From Candidatus Heimdallarchaeota archaeon (GTDB lineage: Archaea > Asgardarchaeota > Heimdallarchaeia > Heimdallarchaeales > Kariarchaeaceae): 27,354 bases of DNA. The stretch covers positions 1 to 27,354 of the forward strand of contig JAOUKW010000007.1 of NCBI GenBank assembly GCA_029882335.1, given 5' to 3'. Positions 1 through 7,748 of this stretch are shown here, piece by piece. Each line of letters begins with the position of its first letter. Within the stretch, counting starts at the first letter, position 1. The notes beneath the pieces were generated by a model. It worked only from the letters and a program-made list of their open reading frames with translations. It did no database searches and was not told the origin of the DNA. A program made the position numbers and the translations under genes.

Positions 1-90
1 TTATTCGAGATAGAAAAAATCACAACAAGCATAAATCCTTGTTGTGTCAATTTTTGTGGTACAACCACAAAAATAGAATTAGGAGGTTAA
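1..90 (+). CDS. possible C-terminal tail of a Cys-containing protein, cut by the window edge
   Basis: Reading from base 1, the frame is open for 29 codons and ends in TAA at 88-90. The tail has three cysteines at residues 14, 15 and 19, followed by Gly20, and ends in Glu-Leu-Gly-Gly. The C-x3-C-G pattern recalls half of a zinc ribbon, but it is too short to assign. An open frame of this length could arise by chance in such AT-rich DNA. Two perfect hairpins lie inside the same stretch, so it could instead be non-coding. No start is visible. From 91 to 330 I see no gene, only AT-rich DNA with a TGGGAC (about 108) and GTCCCA (about 169) inverted pair. Confidence 0.25.
   Translation, partial: LFEIEKITTSINPCCVNFCGTTTKIELGG
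21..74. repeat. two tandem perfect hairpins
   Basis: CACAACAAG (21-29) pairs with CTTGTTGTG (38-46) around an 8-base loop. Three bases later ATTTTTGTGGT (50-60) pairs with ACCACAAAAAT (64-74) around a 3-base loop. Both stems are perfect, 9 and 11 bp. They could be a transcript-end structure of the upstream gene, a subterminal structure of a mobile element end, or a small RNA. A clear T-tract does not follow them on the + strand. Confidence 0.6.
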
Positions 91-330
91 GAATTTAGAA
101 AATCTATTTTGGGACATACTTGAATTAATTACATTAAAAAAAATTAAATAAATTCAATTCATACGGTTAGTCCCATACTTTGAAATTTTTAACTAATAAC
201 TTTTGATGCCTTAATGTTTAATATAATCATTAAATAAAAGGATAGATAATTCTGCTATAATATTTTATTAATTTTCCTAAATCTAATTTATTATCATTAA
301 ATTATTATTATAAAAATAGAATATTGTATT

Positions 331-1248
331 ATGATTACAATATTCGCCTCACCAAAGCCATTTAAGGATAAACATATTTCAATTACACAAAAAAATGCAA
401 TAAAAAGTTGGATTGAAATTCATCCCAATGTTCAAATTTTATTAATAGGTGATGAAGTAGGTTTAGATGCTATTTCTACAGAATTAAATGTTAATCTCAT
501 TAAAGGAGTAAAAAAAAGTGACATTGGGACTCCTTTTTTAAGTTCAATAATTGAACATGCTGAGAAGAATGCGAAATTCGATGTTATGTGTTATATTAAT
601 TCTGACATCATTTTATTAGATGATTTTTATTATATTGTTATGGAAATTACTAAAAAGGTTGAAAAGTTTATGATTATTGGTCAGAGATGGGATGTTAATA
701 TAACTGAAGATATTAAATTTGATTCAAATTGGAAAGAGTGTTTAATCAATACTGTGAAAACTTCTGGTAAATTGCATTCTGCCTCAGGAATTGATTTTAT
801 AGTATTCAAAAAATATTCACTCAAAAAAATTCCTCCATTTATTGTAGGTAGACCATATTGGGATGGATGGATGTTATGGTGGGCGTCTTGGTTAGGTCTT
901 GATTTAATTGATATTACTCTGATGACAAAAATAATTCATCAAAATCATGATTATTCACATATGGGAGGTTTAAAAAATATATTGAACGGAAAGGAATATG
1001 AATCTAACAAATCACTTGCAGGAAACTGGTTATTTAGATATAACATTAAATATGCTAATAAAATATTGACAGCAGATGGTGTAAAAAATAAATTTAAATT
1101 TAAATCCTTTTTTATTTTCTATCGAATATTTTTATTAAGCATTTCAGCAATTACAATGGGATTATCTTCACCTTTGAAACGATATAAACCTTACATTAAA
1201 AGCATTTTACAATATAATACAAGAATTTATAAATTAATTTTTCCTTAA
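331..1248 (+). CDS. GT-A-fold glycosyltransferase-like protein
   Basis: A soluble protein of 305 residues resembling the nucleotide-sugar-binding half of a GT-A glycosyltransferase. It starts with a beta strand and a Ser-Pro-Lys-Pro segment. Residues 88-95 read Tyr-Ile-Asn-Ser-Asp-Ile-Ile-Leu, which places a lone Asp where family 2 and related enzymes carry the metal-binding DxD. A Gly-Arg-Pro-Tyr-Trp-Asp-Gly-Trp block at 173-180 looks like the acceptor-side motif of this class. There is no clear membrane segment except a hydrophobic stretch near 250-262. It stands alone, followed by 450 bases without an intact gene, and probably modifies surface glycan. The ATG has no ribosome binding site nearby, so it may be leaderless. 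Donor and acceptor cannot be read from the sequence. Confidence 0.7.
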   Translation: MITIFASPKPFKDKHISITQKNAIKSWIEIHPNVQILLIGDEVGLDAISTELNVNLIKGVKKSDIGTPFLSSIIEHAEKNAKFDVMCYINSDIILLDDFYYIVMEITKKVEKFMIIGQRWDVNITEDIKFDSNWKECLINTVKTSGKLHSASGIDFIVFKKYSLKKIPPFIVGRPYWDGWMLWWASWLGLDLIDITLMTKIIHQNHDYSHMGGLKNILNGKEYESNKSLAGNWLFRYNIKYANKILTADGVKNKFKFKSFFIFYRIFLLSISAITMGLSSPLKRYKPYIKSILQYNTRIYKLIFP

Positions 1249-1254
1249 AATAGA

Positions 1255-1294
1255 AAATTATTCTGAATTATATAACATATTCAGAGAATAATTT
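1255..1294 (+). terminator. hairpin just after the glycosyltransferase stop
   Basis: AAATTATTC+TGAA (1255-1267) pairs with TTCA+GA+GAATAATTT (1280-1294), giving 13 bp with a two-base bulge and a 12-base loop. It starts six bases after the stop at 1248. It may end or stabilise the transcript. Archaeal termination usually depends on T-tracts rather than hairpins, so the role is uncertain. Confidence 0.35.
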
Positions 1295-1478
1295 CAAAAT
1301 GATTCATAAACTTATTTAATATCTTAAATGCTCGACTCTTAAAAGGATTAAATATTTTAAAATGTATTAATTTGATTTTATGTTTTAACTGAATTTTAGT
1401 TATCGTGTTTAAATATTTTAGTACATAAATAACAAAATTGATCTAATTTTGAAATACTTTAACCTGATTACCTTATTT

Positions 1479-1645
1479 TCACGCAACTCTTGTGTTGATA
1501 AATTGATCTGATGATACCTTTACCCAATGTATTTTTACTTCAATTCTAGATAAAATTTTTGTGAGTAATCTTTCAATGCTGCTAGATTGGCTATGTTTAC
1601 ATGAATATTGACATTATCGATTCGAATAATGATATTTTTGTTGAA
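1479..1645 (-). pseudogene. decayed fragment of an IS630-type transposase (C-terminal catalytic part)
   Basis: Read on the minus strand from 1645, 36 codons are open and include Ile-Asp-Asn-Val-Asn-Ile-His, like the second-Asp motif (DNxxxH) of IS630/Tc1 transposases. Translation then hits TAA at 1537-1535. Shifting one frame there continues as KIHWVKVSSDQFINTRVA, a stop codon, then Lys. That lines up in length with the IS630 motif LPPYSPxLNPxExxWK, with the final Trp codon (TGG) now TGA and the catalytic Glu position Arg. The frameshift, two stops and lost catalytic Glu mark a relic. The assignment rests on motif pattern only. The rest of 1249-1701 shows no intact gene and no terminal inverted repeats that I could find. 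Confidence 0.4.
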
Positions 1646-1666
1646 TCATGAATATTCCATTATAGA

Positions 1667-1678
1667 AAATATTTAAAC
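1667..1678 (+). promoter_or_regulatory. TATA-like box before the GTG-start glycosyltransferase
   Basis: AAAATATTTAAA is centred about 30 bases before the GTG at 1702 and preceded by purine-rich DNA, consistent with an archaeal promoter and a very short or absent leader. No ribosome binding site lies between them. Confidence 0.35.
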
Positions 1679-1701
1679 AAGAACACAACACAGGTATTAT
1701 T

Positions 1702-2877
1702 GTGAATAATTTATTAGAATTTATAATATTCATTACATTCACCCCTGTGCTAATTATATTTATTTATATTGCTTTAATTTTATTCTTAGGTAGACAAAAT
1801 ACAAATATTGGGATAACACTAAATACACATTATCCTGAAATTACGGTCATAATTCCCACATTTAACGAAGCAAAGACAATTAGAAAACGAATTGAAAACT
1901 TAGTGGAGACCGATTATAATGTGGAAAAATTACATATCCTGGTCATTGATGAATCCACGGATGAAACCAAGGAGATAATTTCAGAGCTCAATTTAAAAAA
2001 TGTGGTCATAATTCATTCTAAACATCGGTTAGGTTATACAGATGCCGTTAAAAAAGGGATATCTATGGTTACAACGCCTCTAATAATGTTGATCGATGCT
2101 GGAAGTCGACATGATAAATTAACTCTTCCTAATTTGGTTAGATGGTTTTCTGATCCATTGATTGGGGCTGTTACTGGACAAAATATGATTTATAAATCTG
2201 ATAATTCTACTGCTAAAGATGAAATAAATTATCGAAAATTTTATAATATCGCAAGAATGGGGGAACAAAAGCTCTACTCCACCTTTCATATGCACGGTGA
2301 GGCTACTTTAGTTCGTACATCAATTGCCAAAAAGGTGATCTTAGCCCGATCTAATTTAGATATTGCAATGGGTTTAGAATCAATAATTCAGGGATATAGG
2401 AATATTTTTGATCCAGAAGTAAAATTTTACGAAGTAACTCCAAGTAACTTTAGTAATAGATACAAACAAAAGAGAATAAGAGCTCGAGGTGTAATCAGAT
2501 TATTGTTAGATTATCGAAAGAAATTACTCTTTAAATCTAAATATGGTCTATTTGGGTTAATTATATTTCCTGCTCATTATATGTCTATGATAATTCTCCC
2601 AATTTCTAGTATATTTTTTAGTATCACAATTATTTATATTTTGATTATAAATCGATATTTATTATTTATAATAACTTTAATAATTATTGTTTCAATTTTA
2701 ATTTTATTCAAAAAAGGAATAATATCAAATATTATCTTAATTTATGGTTCCCTTATTTCAGGACTGATTTCAGCGTTACAATGGAATGAGCATTCTGATT
2801 TTATTGATAAAGTGGATCAGACTCGTGATGATCTTAGTGAAATTGAACAAAATTATGATGATACAATGAAAAAATAG
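1702..2877 (+). CDS. membrane-bound processive-type family 2 glycosyltransferase
   Basis: A GT2 enzyme of 391 residues anchored in the membrane, with one TM segment at 6-28 and about three at the C-terminus (286-310, 311-335, 340-358). This is the plan of hyaluronan/cellulose-synthase-like enzymes, with the active site on the cytoplasmic side. The N-terminal strand with Ile-Pro-Thr-Phe-Asn-Glu (51-56) and Ile-Asp-Glu-Ser-Thr-Asp (82-87) bind the nucleotide. Ile-Asp-Ala-Gly-Ser (131-135) occupies the DxD site but lacks the second Asp, and Gln-Lys-Arg-Ile-Arg (256-260) replaces the usual QxxRW motif. These changes suggest a non-processive or unusual donor use, or a diverged subfamily. The start is GTG. 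A coding-free, T-rich stretch follows the stop. The sugar is unknown. Confidence 0.82.
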   Translation: MNNLLEFIIFITFTPVLIIFIYIALILFLGRQNTNIGITLNTHYPEITVIIPTFNEAKTIRKRIENLVETDYNVEKLHILVIDESTDETKEIISELNLKNVVIIHSKHRLGYTDAVKKGISMVTTPLIMLIDAGSRHDKLTLPNLVRWFSDPLIGAVTGQNMIYKSDNSTAKDEINYRKFYNIARMGEQKLYSTFHMHGEATLVRTSIAKKVILARSNLDIAMGLESIIQGYRNIFDPEVKFYEVTPSNFSNRYKQKRIRARGVIRLLLDYRKKLLFKSKYGLFGLIIFPAHYMSMIILPISSIFFSITIIYILIINRYLLFIITLIIIVSILILFKKGIISNIILIYGSLISGLISALQWNEHSDFIDKVDQTRDDLSEIEQNYDDTMKK

Positions 2878-2914
2878 TCATTGTAGAGTTTTGTGAAATA
2901 ATTTGTATCTCTTC

Positions 2915-2935
2915 TATAATTTTTCTTTTCTCATT
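2915..2935 (+). terminator. T-rich transcript end
   Basis: A pyrimidine-rich run with a T5 tract (around ATAATTTTTCTTTTCTC) begins about 40 bases after the stop at 2877, typical of intrinsic archaeal termination. Confidence 0.35.
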
Positions 2936-2959
2936 TGTACAAGGTTAAGAATGATTATG

Positions 2960-2972
2960 TTATATATAGTAT
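2960..2972 (+). promoter_or_regulatory. TATA-like box for the coiled-coil/NnrDE pair
   Basis: TTATATATAGTAT would place transcription start near 2988-2992. The leader would then begin exactly at a small hairpin, CACTTCAGT (2990-2998) with ACTGAGTG (3010-3017), one base bulged. The leader to the ATG at 3038 would be about 48 bases. Confidence 0.4.
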
Positions 2973-3037
2973 AAAGGTATCAAATTAATCACTTCAGTCA
3001 CATATTTCTACTGAGTGAAAGAAATATACCTAAAATT

Positions 3038-3640
3038 ATGTTATCATTTTCGGTGAAGTTTATGACTCAAGAGAGAATTAGGAAAAATGATAGTTTAGAG
3101 TCTACAGTTGGTAGATTGCAAATGGATATGAAAACATCACATGGTAAATACAGTTCCCTTGTAGATGATTTGGCATATTTGACAAAAAATGATTTGAAAG
3201 GAATTATTGGGAAATTAAATAATGAATTAGATCCCACAGTATATGATAATTTTAATCAAATATTTGAAAAAATCGAAAATGTTTTACATGACATGGAAGA
3301 TATACACGTTGACATGGAAGAAGTAGTATCATTAATTGGTGGATTAGAATTTTCTACCACTTCAACCGTAGATAAATTATATTCTATTCTACGAGATCAA
3401 GAAAGTCAACAAGGTAGATTAACACAAGAAATTACGATGTTAAAAAATGAGTTGCCTTCAATCCAAGATAATGATTCTGTTGAGATTACCCAATTTAAAG
3501 AAAATTTAGTAGAGTTCCAATATGAATTTTCTCGCTTTCAGGATTATATCATTGATGCTGTACCTAGAATTTCAAAATTGTTTATTGAACTCGACGATGA
3601 AGAAAAAAGAGGAGTAAAATACGGTAGTAAAGGGATATAA
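3038..3640 (+). CDS. predicted coiled-coil protein of unknown function
   Basis: I do not recognise this 200-residue protein. It is highly charged and helical, rich in Asp, Glu, Lys, Leu and Ile, with no signal peptide, no membrane segment and no cysteines. Heptad-like spacing of hydrophobic residues runs through about 25-115 and 120-185, so it probably forms a dimeric rod in the cytoplasm. The N-terminal eight residues before a second Met at 3062 are weakly hydrophobic, and the true start may be that second ATG, which gives a better-behaved N-terminus. It sits 43 bases before nnrD/E on the same strand and may share its promoter. Nothing in the sequence ties its function to NAD(P)H repair. Confidence 0.7.
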   Translation: MLSFSVKFMTQERIRKNDSLESTVGRLQMDMKTSHGKYSSLVDDLAYLTKNDLKGIIGKLNNELDPTVYDNFNQIFEKIENVLHDMEDIHVDMEEVVSLIGGLEFSTTSTVDKLYSILRDQESQQGRLTQEITMLKNELPSIQDNDSVEITQFKENLVEFQYEFSRFQDYIIDAVPRISKLFIELDDEEKRGVKYGSKGI

Positions 3641-3683
3641 TTATTATCTAGAATTAAGTTATGTAATTTAAAATAATATTGAG

Positions 3684-5204
3684 ATGAAGATGAACGAAAT
3701 TAGTCTGCCTACACAAAGTCAGAATAAATATTATACAAGAGAAGAGATTAGATCAATCGAGTATAACGAAATTCTATCAGGTAAAAATGAATTGACATTA
3801 ATGCAAAACGCAGGATTTGGTATTTCTGAATATGTAAAATCCTTGAATCCAAAATATGTAACTGTACTCTGCGGTACTGGGAATAACGGTGGTGATGGAA
3901 TTGTTGCTGCGGGGGAGTTATCATCTTATTGCGAAGTCAAATTAATTTTGCTTGGTCAACCAAAGACCGAGAGTTCAAAATCAATGCTTCTCAAATATTC
4001 TAACTCTATCCGGTCAATTTCATATATTGATACTTTGAACATTGACAATTTATTTCTTGAATTGAATACTGCGGATTGCATTATAGATGCTATATTTGGG
4101 ATTGGTTTGGAAGTCATACCTAGGGAACCACATTTATCCATTCTCAATTTATATAGTAAATTAAATAATAATAAAATTATCTCAATTGATATCCCCAGTG
4201 GATTAGACGCAAACACCGGAGAATGGTATTGTAATTCATATATTCCACATTCAATTCTAACAATGCAATATTTTAAAGCAGGATTGAAAGATTTGAAAAA
4301 TTTATGCGAAATCAAGGTTATTGATATTGGAATTGATAGAAATTCTGAAATTTTTGTGGGACCTGGTCATGTTCATAATTTTTTACCAAAGCGAGATATT
4401 AATAGTTACAAAGGAATAAATGGAAGGTTGATGGTTATTGGTGGTAGTGACGAATTTACAGGTGCTCCTGTCTTATCAGGAATGGCAGCGCTCCGATCTG
4501 GTATAGACACATTACGTATTGCTGTTCCCTCAACAATTAGAGATATTGTTGCATCATATGCTATGGATTTCATTGTTGTAAAGGTAGAAGGTGAGCGATT
4601 AACTATAAAGGAGTTTAAGAAATATCGAGATTTAACAACCCATCGTCATGATGTAGTTGCAATTGGTATGGGGATGTCAAATCATCCAGAATGTTATAAA
4701 TTTGCTCGAGATCTTTTTAGACATATCAAGGATAAATTAAAGGTGGTATTGGATGCAGATGCCATCAGAGCGTTCAAAGGTTATTTAGATGACATTAGAG
4801 GATCGGGTGTAATTATTACCCCACACAAAGCTGAATTAAGAACAATCTTAGATGAAAAGATTCCATCTGATTTTGATGATCTCGTTCAATTTCTTCAGCA
4901 AAAGGCTTTGGATTTAAATATTATAATACTTTTAAAAGGTCGTATTGATATTATTACTGATGGTGAAAGAACAATATTGAATCGAACTGGTCATATGGGA
5001 ATGACTGTAGGAGGTACTGGTGATGTTTTAGCGGGTTTGACGGCAGGTATTAATTGTTTTATCGAGGATAAATTTTGGGCTACTGCTGTAGCATCATATA
5101 TTATGGGAAAAGCTGGAGAATTGGCTGCAAAGAAATTTGGAAATAGTCTTTTGGCATCAGATGTTATTAATGAAATCTCTAATGTATTACTTGAATTTAT
5201 ATAA
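3684..5204 (+). CDS. nnr: bifunctional NAD(P)H-hydrate repair enzyme (epimerase + ADP-dependent dehydratase)
   Basis: Repairs hydrated NAD(P)H: the N-terminal YjeF domain (about 15-220) interconverts R and S NAD(P)HX, and the C-terminal ribokinase-like domain (about 235-506) dehydrates S-NAD(P)HX, using ADP in the prokaryotic enzymes. The epimerase part shows Gly-Thr-Gly-Asn-Asn-Gly-Gly-Asp-Gly at 64-72, the Asp-Ala-Ile-Phe-Gly-Ile-Gly block, and Ser-Ile-Asp-Ile-Pro-Ser-Gly. The dehydratase part shows Gly-Gly-Ser near its start, the Leu-Asp-Ala-Asp-Ala block, Thr-Pro-His-Lys-Ala-Glu, and Gly-Gly-Thr-Gly-Asp at 443-447 with catalytic Asp447. Length 506 is normal for the fused bacterial and archaeal form. 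Two in-frame ATGs (3684 and 3690) compete as start. It ends 13 bases from the convergent gene at 5218. A housekeeping gene, confidently assigned. Confidence 0.95.
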   Translation: MKMNEISLPTQSQNKYYTREEIRSIEYNEILSGKNELTLMQNAGFGISEYVKSLNPKYVTVLCGTGNNGGDGIVAAGELSSYCEVKLILLGQPKTESSKSMLLKYSNSIRSISYIDTLNIDNLFLELNTADCIIDAIFGIGLEVIPREPHLSILNLYSKLNNNKIISIDIPSGLDANTGEWYCNSYIPHSILTMQYFKAGLKDLKNLCEIKVIDIGIDRNSEIFVGPGHVHNFLPKRDINSYKGINGRLMVIGGSDEFTGAPVLSGMAALRSGIDTLRIAVPSTIRDIVASYAMDFIVVKVEGERLTIKEFKKYRDLTTHRHDVVAIGMGMSNHPECYKFARDLFRHIKDKLKVVLDADAIRAFKGYLDDIRGSGVIITPHKAELRTILDEKIPSDFDDLVQFLQQKALDLNIIILLKGRIDIITDGERTILNRTGHMGMTVGGTGDVLAGLTAGINCFIEDKFWATAVASYIMGKAGELAAKKFGNSLLASDVINEISNVLLEFI

Positions 5205-5217
5205 CACAACCATTCTA

Positions 5218-6045
5218 TTATTTTTTAGTTTTCTTTATATTAGTTTTACCTGCACCTCTTTTTGCAATTCCTCGTTTTGATGAATATCCTTTATTTTTCT
5301 GACCTTGAACTATCAATCTCTTTATTCTTTCATGATTATCAATATGTAGCTCTGCAATTATGAAAAATAATTTAATCAAATCTGCAATGGGAATTTTACC
5401 TATGTCTGTTCTAAATTCTGAATTAATGGAAATATGTGGATCTGTATCCTCTGCTGATTTTCTAATACTAATATATTCTAATGAAGGTTCTAATTTTTCG
5501 AGTAAGTTTATTATTTCTTGTTCTTCTACAAATTGAATTACATGATTCCTAGATTCTGATTTAATCATATATTGTTTGTCTATTTCTAGATTTATAGTTG
5601 GAATATCATCCAATTCAACAAATTTTTCAAATCTTTGTCTTATGAACATTTTTTTTCTATAAGGTACTACTTCAAATTTATAGGCTGGATTATCTATTGA
5701 TCCCTCATTATGTATTTTTGCACCGATAAATAATTTTTCTTTTTCTTTAAATAATAAATTAATTAACCACTGAATTATAAAGGTTCGATTAACTAATTGT
5801 AATACTAAAGTTAGTACTGCAATATTTTTATTTTTTGCATGGCAATAAATCTCATATGTTTCAGGTTTTATCTGAGTGATTTCAACTTTTGTTGTATATT
5901 GTTTTAAAGAAGTTTCAATTTCCTCTTTCAATTCAGAATAAATTCTATTATTAATTTTAATCCCTCTAAAATAGATAATAATCATGGCTACAAAAAATAG
6001 TATAATGGGACCAAATAATGTAAGTATATCAGTTAATAAAGACAT
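5218..6045 (-). CDS. single-TM protein with lysine-rich C-terminal tail, unknown
   Basis: Not recognised. 275 residues: one N-terminal membrane segment at about 8-28 followed by a positively charged residue pair, then a mixed alpha/beta cytoplasmic domain (30-245). Its last 30 residues are strongly basic and rich in Lys, Gly, Arg and Ser. A similar basic, low-complexity tail ends the seven-TM protein at 9340-10935 in the same run of genes, so both may contact nucleic acid, acidic lipid headgroups or a common partner. It is the last of the minus-strand run, 89 bases after the KaiC-like gene. No catalytic motif is visible. By orientation, the tail should lie in the cytoplasm. Confidence 0.75.
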   Translation of the reverse strand: MSLLTDILTLFGPIILFFVAMIIIYFRGIKINNRIYSELKEEIETSLKQYTTKVEITQIKPETYEIYCHAKNKNIAVLTLVLQLVNRTFIIQWLINLLFKEKEKLFIGAKIHNEGSIDNPAYKFEVVPYRKKMFIRQRFEKFVELDDIPTINLEIDKQYMIKSESRNHVIQFVEEQEIINLLEKLEPSLEYISIRKSAEDTDPHISINSEFRTDIGKIPIADLIKLFFIIAELHIDNHERIKRLIVQGQKNKGYSSKRGIAKRGAGKTNIKKTKK

Positions 6046-6134
6046 GCAACTCTAATCAATGATTAAATATCTTCTTTATATTGATTTATTAATATTACAA
6101 TAAAATTTACATTCTTTAGATAATTATTAATTTT

Positions 6135-6836
6135 TTATTTTAAGGGCGACCAAACTTCATATGATAAATCTTCTGATCCTCTATAAAATTTAATCCTGAT
6201 GAATTCTTCTATTTTCCCTTCTCTTTCTTCTTTTCTTGTTTCAATTACTCCGTCTACAATAGATTCTAATGCACCTTGTTCTTCTTGGGCAACCACACCT
6301 CTATCATACACAAAAAGACACACTTGATTTCTTGCATTGACCCTAGCTGCTAAAGTTTGACTGAAGTGAAGTAGATCGCGATGTCTTGTATAAATTGATA
6401 AGAGACTATAAGGCCAAATTACAATTCTACATTTGCTATGATTGGTAGATACTTCATTTAATTTAATTGATAATAAAGTTAAATCATCTGCTGATGGCAT
6501 AATATAGGTACCGGGGATTGCTTCATCTTGTTGAATACCTCGAAATGAATACATATCAATAATTTGTAATCTTTCGTTGAGTATCGCATCATTTACAATT
6601 AAACCTGATTCAGGTGTAAAACTGCTTAATTCTTCTATTAACTCACTAGCAGATATGGTCAAAGTGATTACACAAGACGCACCTTCCTTATCAAACCCAT
6701 CTAATATGAATTGTTTAATTAAATGATTCCGTTTATTTGATAAGTCTCCATTTAGCGTAATTGTTTTACCCATCATAGATGGTAACATTGTATCTAGATT
6801 TAATTCAGTCATATATGATAATACAATTCTATTCAA
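6135..6836 (-). CDS. KaiC/RecA-like protein that has lost its ATP-binding motifs
   Basis: The fold order follows archaeal KaiC-family (RadA/GvpD-like) ATPases. It has a short N-terminal strand-helix, a strand and loop at 23-38 where the P-loop should be, Ile-Asp-Met-Tyr-Ser at 93-97, a Leu-Ser-Ile-Lys-Leu helix near 122-126, the Walker-B-position strand at 137-144, and a C-terminal Asp-Gly-Val-Ile-Glu strand near 195-199. The Walker A stretch GxxxxGKT reads Gly-Asp-Leu-Ser-Asn-Lys-Arg-Asn, and the Walker B Asp is replaced (Arg-Ile-Val-Ile-Trp-Pro-Tyr-Ser). It is therefore probably a non-hydrolysing regulatory or scaffold protein. Length 233 is normal for a single-domain member. It lies 43 bases after the nucleotidyltransferase gene. 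I infer the family from the pattern of secondary structure and short motifs. Confidence 0.68.
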   Translation of the reverse strand: MNRIVLSYMTELNLDTMLPSMMGKTITLNGDLSNKRNHLIKQFILDGFDKEGASCVITLTISASELIEELSSFTPESGLIVNDAILNERLQIIDMYSFRGIQQDEAIPGTYIMPSADDLTLLSIKLNEVSTNHSKCRIVIWPYSLLSIYTRHRDLLHFSQTLAARVNARNQVCLFVYDRGVVAQEEQGALESIVDGVIETRKEEREGKIEEFIRIKFYRGSEDLSYEVWSPLK

Positions 6837-6879
6837 TATTAATTTCTCGATACATTAGAAGAAATAATTTCAATAAACT

Positions 6880-7659
6880 TTAATTTAAGAGTTTTAATAT
6901 CGACGCAGCATAATTAATTGCTCTATTGAATAAATCTTTTATTTCTGTTTCTACACCCTGTCTAAGTAGACCTGCAGTTCGTAATAATTCATTATCAACG
7001 CCATCGATTGGTTTTGTTTCTGCATAAAGTACCACATCTGGCATGTTGACATATTTATTCTCTTGTATCATAAAATATACTTGTGCTGATGATAGAATAG
7101 TATCAATTGCTAAAAATATCTTCTCTGCCTCAATTGATTGCTGATTCGCTTCTTCTTCCTCTGGTGTTTCTGCTTCGAACTCTGACATAAATAATGATGA
7201 AGTCAATTTTTCTAGATAATCTTGAATCATTCTTCTTGCACCTGAAATTAATTCATCCTTTGATAATTCAATATCTTTAAATGGATTCACTCCATATAAT
7301 AATTCTCCATGTTTTAATGCTAAAGCTCTAATTGGTGAGAAACCATTTAAATTACCTTTGATGGGTAATTGATCTTCTGTATATATATCATAATCCAAAA
7401 GAGCTGCAAAAAGTGGATTATCTAAAAATTCATTAAATCCCTCACTTAATTCGTTATATACATCTGCTAGTGATTTTGATAGCTTATCTAATGATTTCAA
7501 AATAATAAAATAATCAATATCTGATACACCAGAAAATACTCTTTCCGATGAAGCACCACCATACACGACTATACCTACTAAATTATCACCTACTTGATCT
7601 TGTAGTTTTTTAGAAAACTTTTTTTTCATTACTTTATATTCCATTGGAATTTCACTCAT
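6880..7659 (-). CDS. Pol-beta-superfamily minimal nucleotidyltransferase with helical C-terminal domain
   Basis: Residues 25-54 hold the nucleotidyltransferase core: Val-Tyr-Gly-Gly-Ala-Ser (32-37) followed by Ser-Asp-Ile-Asp (46-49), the hG-S...DxD pattern that binds two metals. A third acidic residue is likely in Tyr-Asp-Ile-Tyr-Thr-Glu-Asp near 94-101. The C-terminal half (about 130-259) is all-helical, as in kanamycin nucleotidyltransferase or HEPN-associated enzymes. So it may transfer a nucleotidyl group to a protein, RNA or small molecule. The length of 259 exceeds the minimal MNT of toxin-antitoxin pairs, and no separate HEPN gene is next to it. It belongs to the minus-strand run, between the pseudo-transferase and the KaiC-like gene. 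The key residues look intact, so it is likely active. The substrate is unknown. Confidence 0.8.
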   Translation of the reverse strand: MSEIPMEYKVMKKKFSKKLQDQVGDNLVGIVVYGGASSERVFSGVSDIDYFIILKSLDKLSKSLADVYNELSEGFNEFLDNPLFAALLDYDIYTEDQLPIKGNLNGFSPIRALALKHGELLYGVNPFKDIELSKDELISGARRMIQDYLEKLTSSLFMSEFEAETPEEEEANQQSIEAEKIFLAIDTILSSAQVYFMIQENKYVNMPDVVLYAETKPIDGVDNELLRTAGLLRQGVETEIKDLFNRAINYAASILKLLN

Positions 7660-7748
7660 AGAATAACCTCAATATATAACTTATTTTAATTTCATAAAAA
7701 TTCTTTTCTACGAACCGATAAGATATTTCAGAAAACAATTAAAATCAA

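Noticed and set aside
1..90. terminal Gly-Gly as a ubiquitin-like modifier
   Set aside because: Only 29 codons are visible, with cysteines but no beta-grasp pattern; the diglycine alone is not evidence.
3956..4315. minus-strand open frame of 119 codons inside the NAD(P)HX repair gene
   Set aside because: It lies opposite conserved motifs of a well-supported gene and resembles no protein.
3956..5209. CRISPR array or tRNA search over the whole window
   Set aside because: No regularly spaced repeats and no cloverleaf-like sequence were seen in any intergenic stretch.
6880..7659. minimal nucleotidyltransferase as an MNT/HEPN antitoxin
   Set aside because: It is longer than MNT antitoxins, carries its own helical domain, and no HEPN gene lies next to it.
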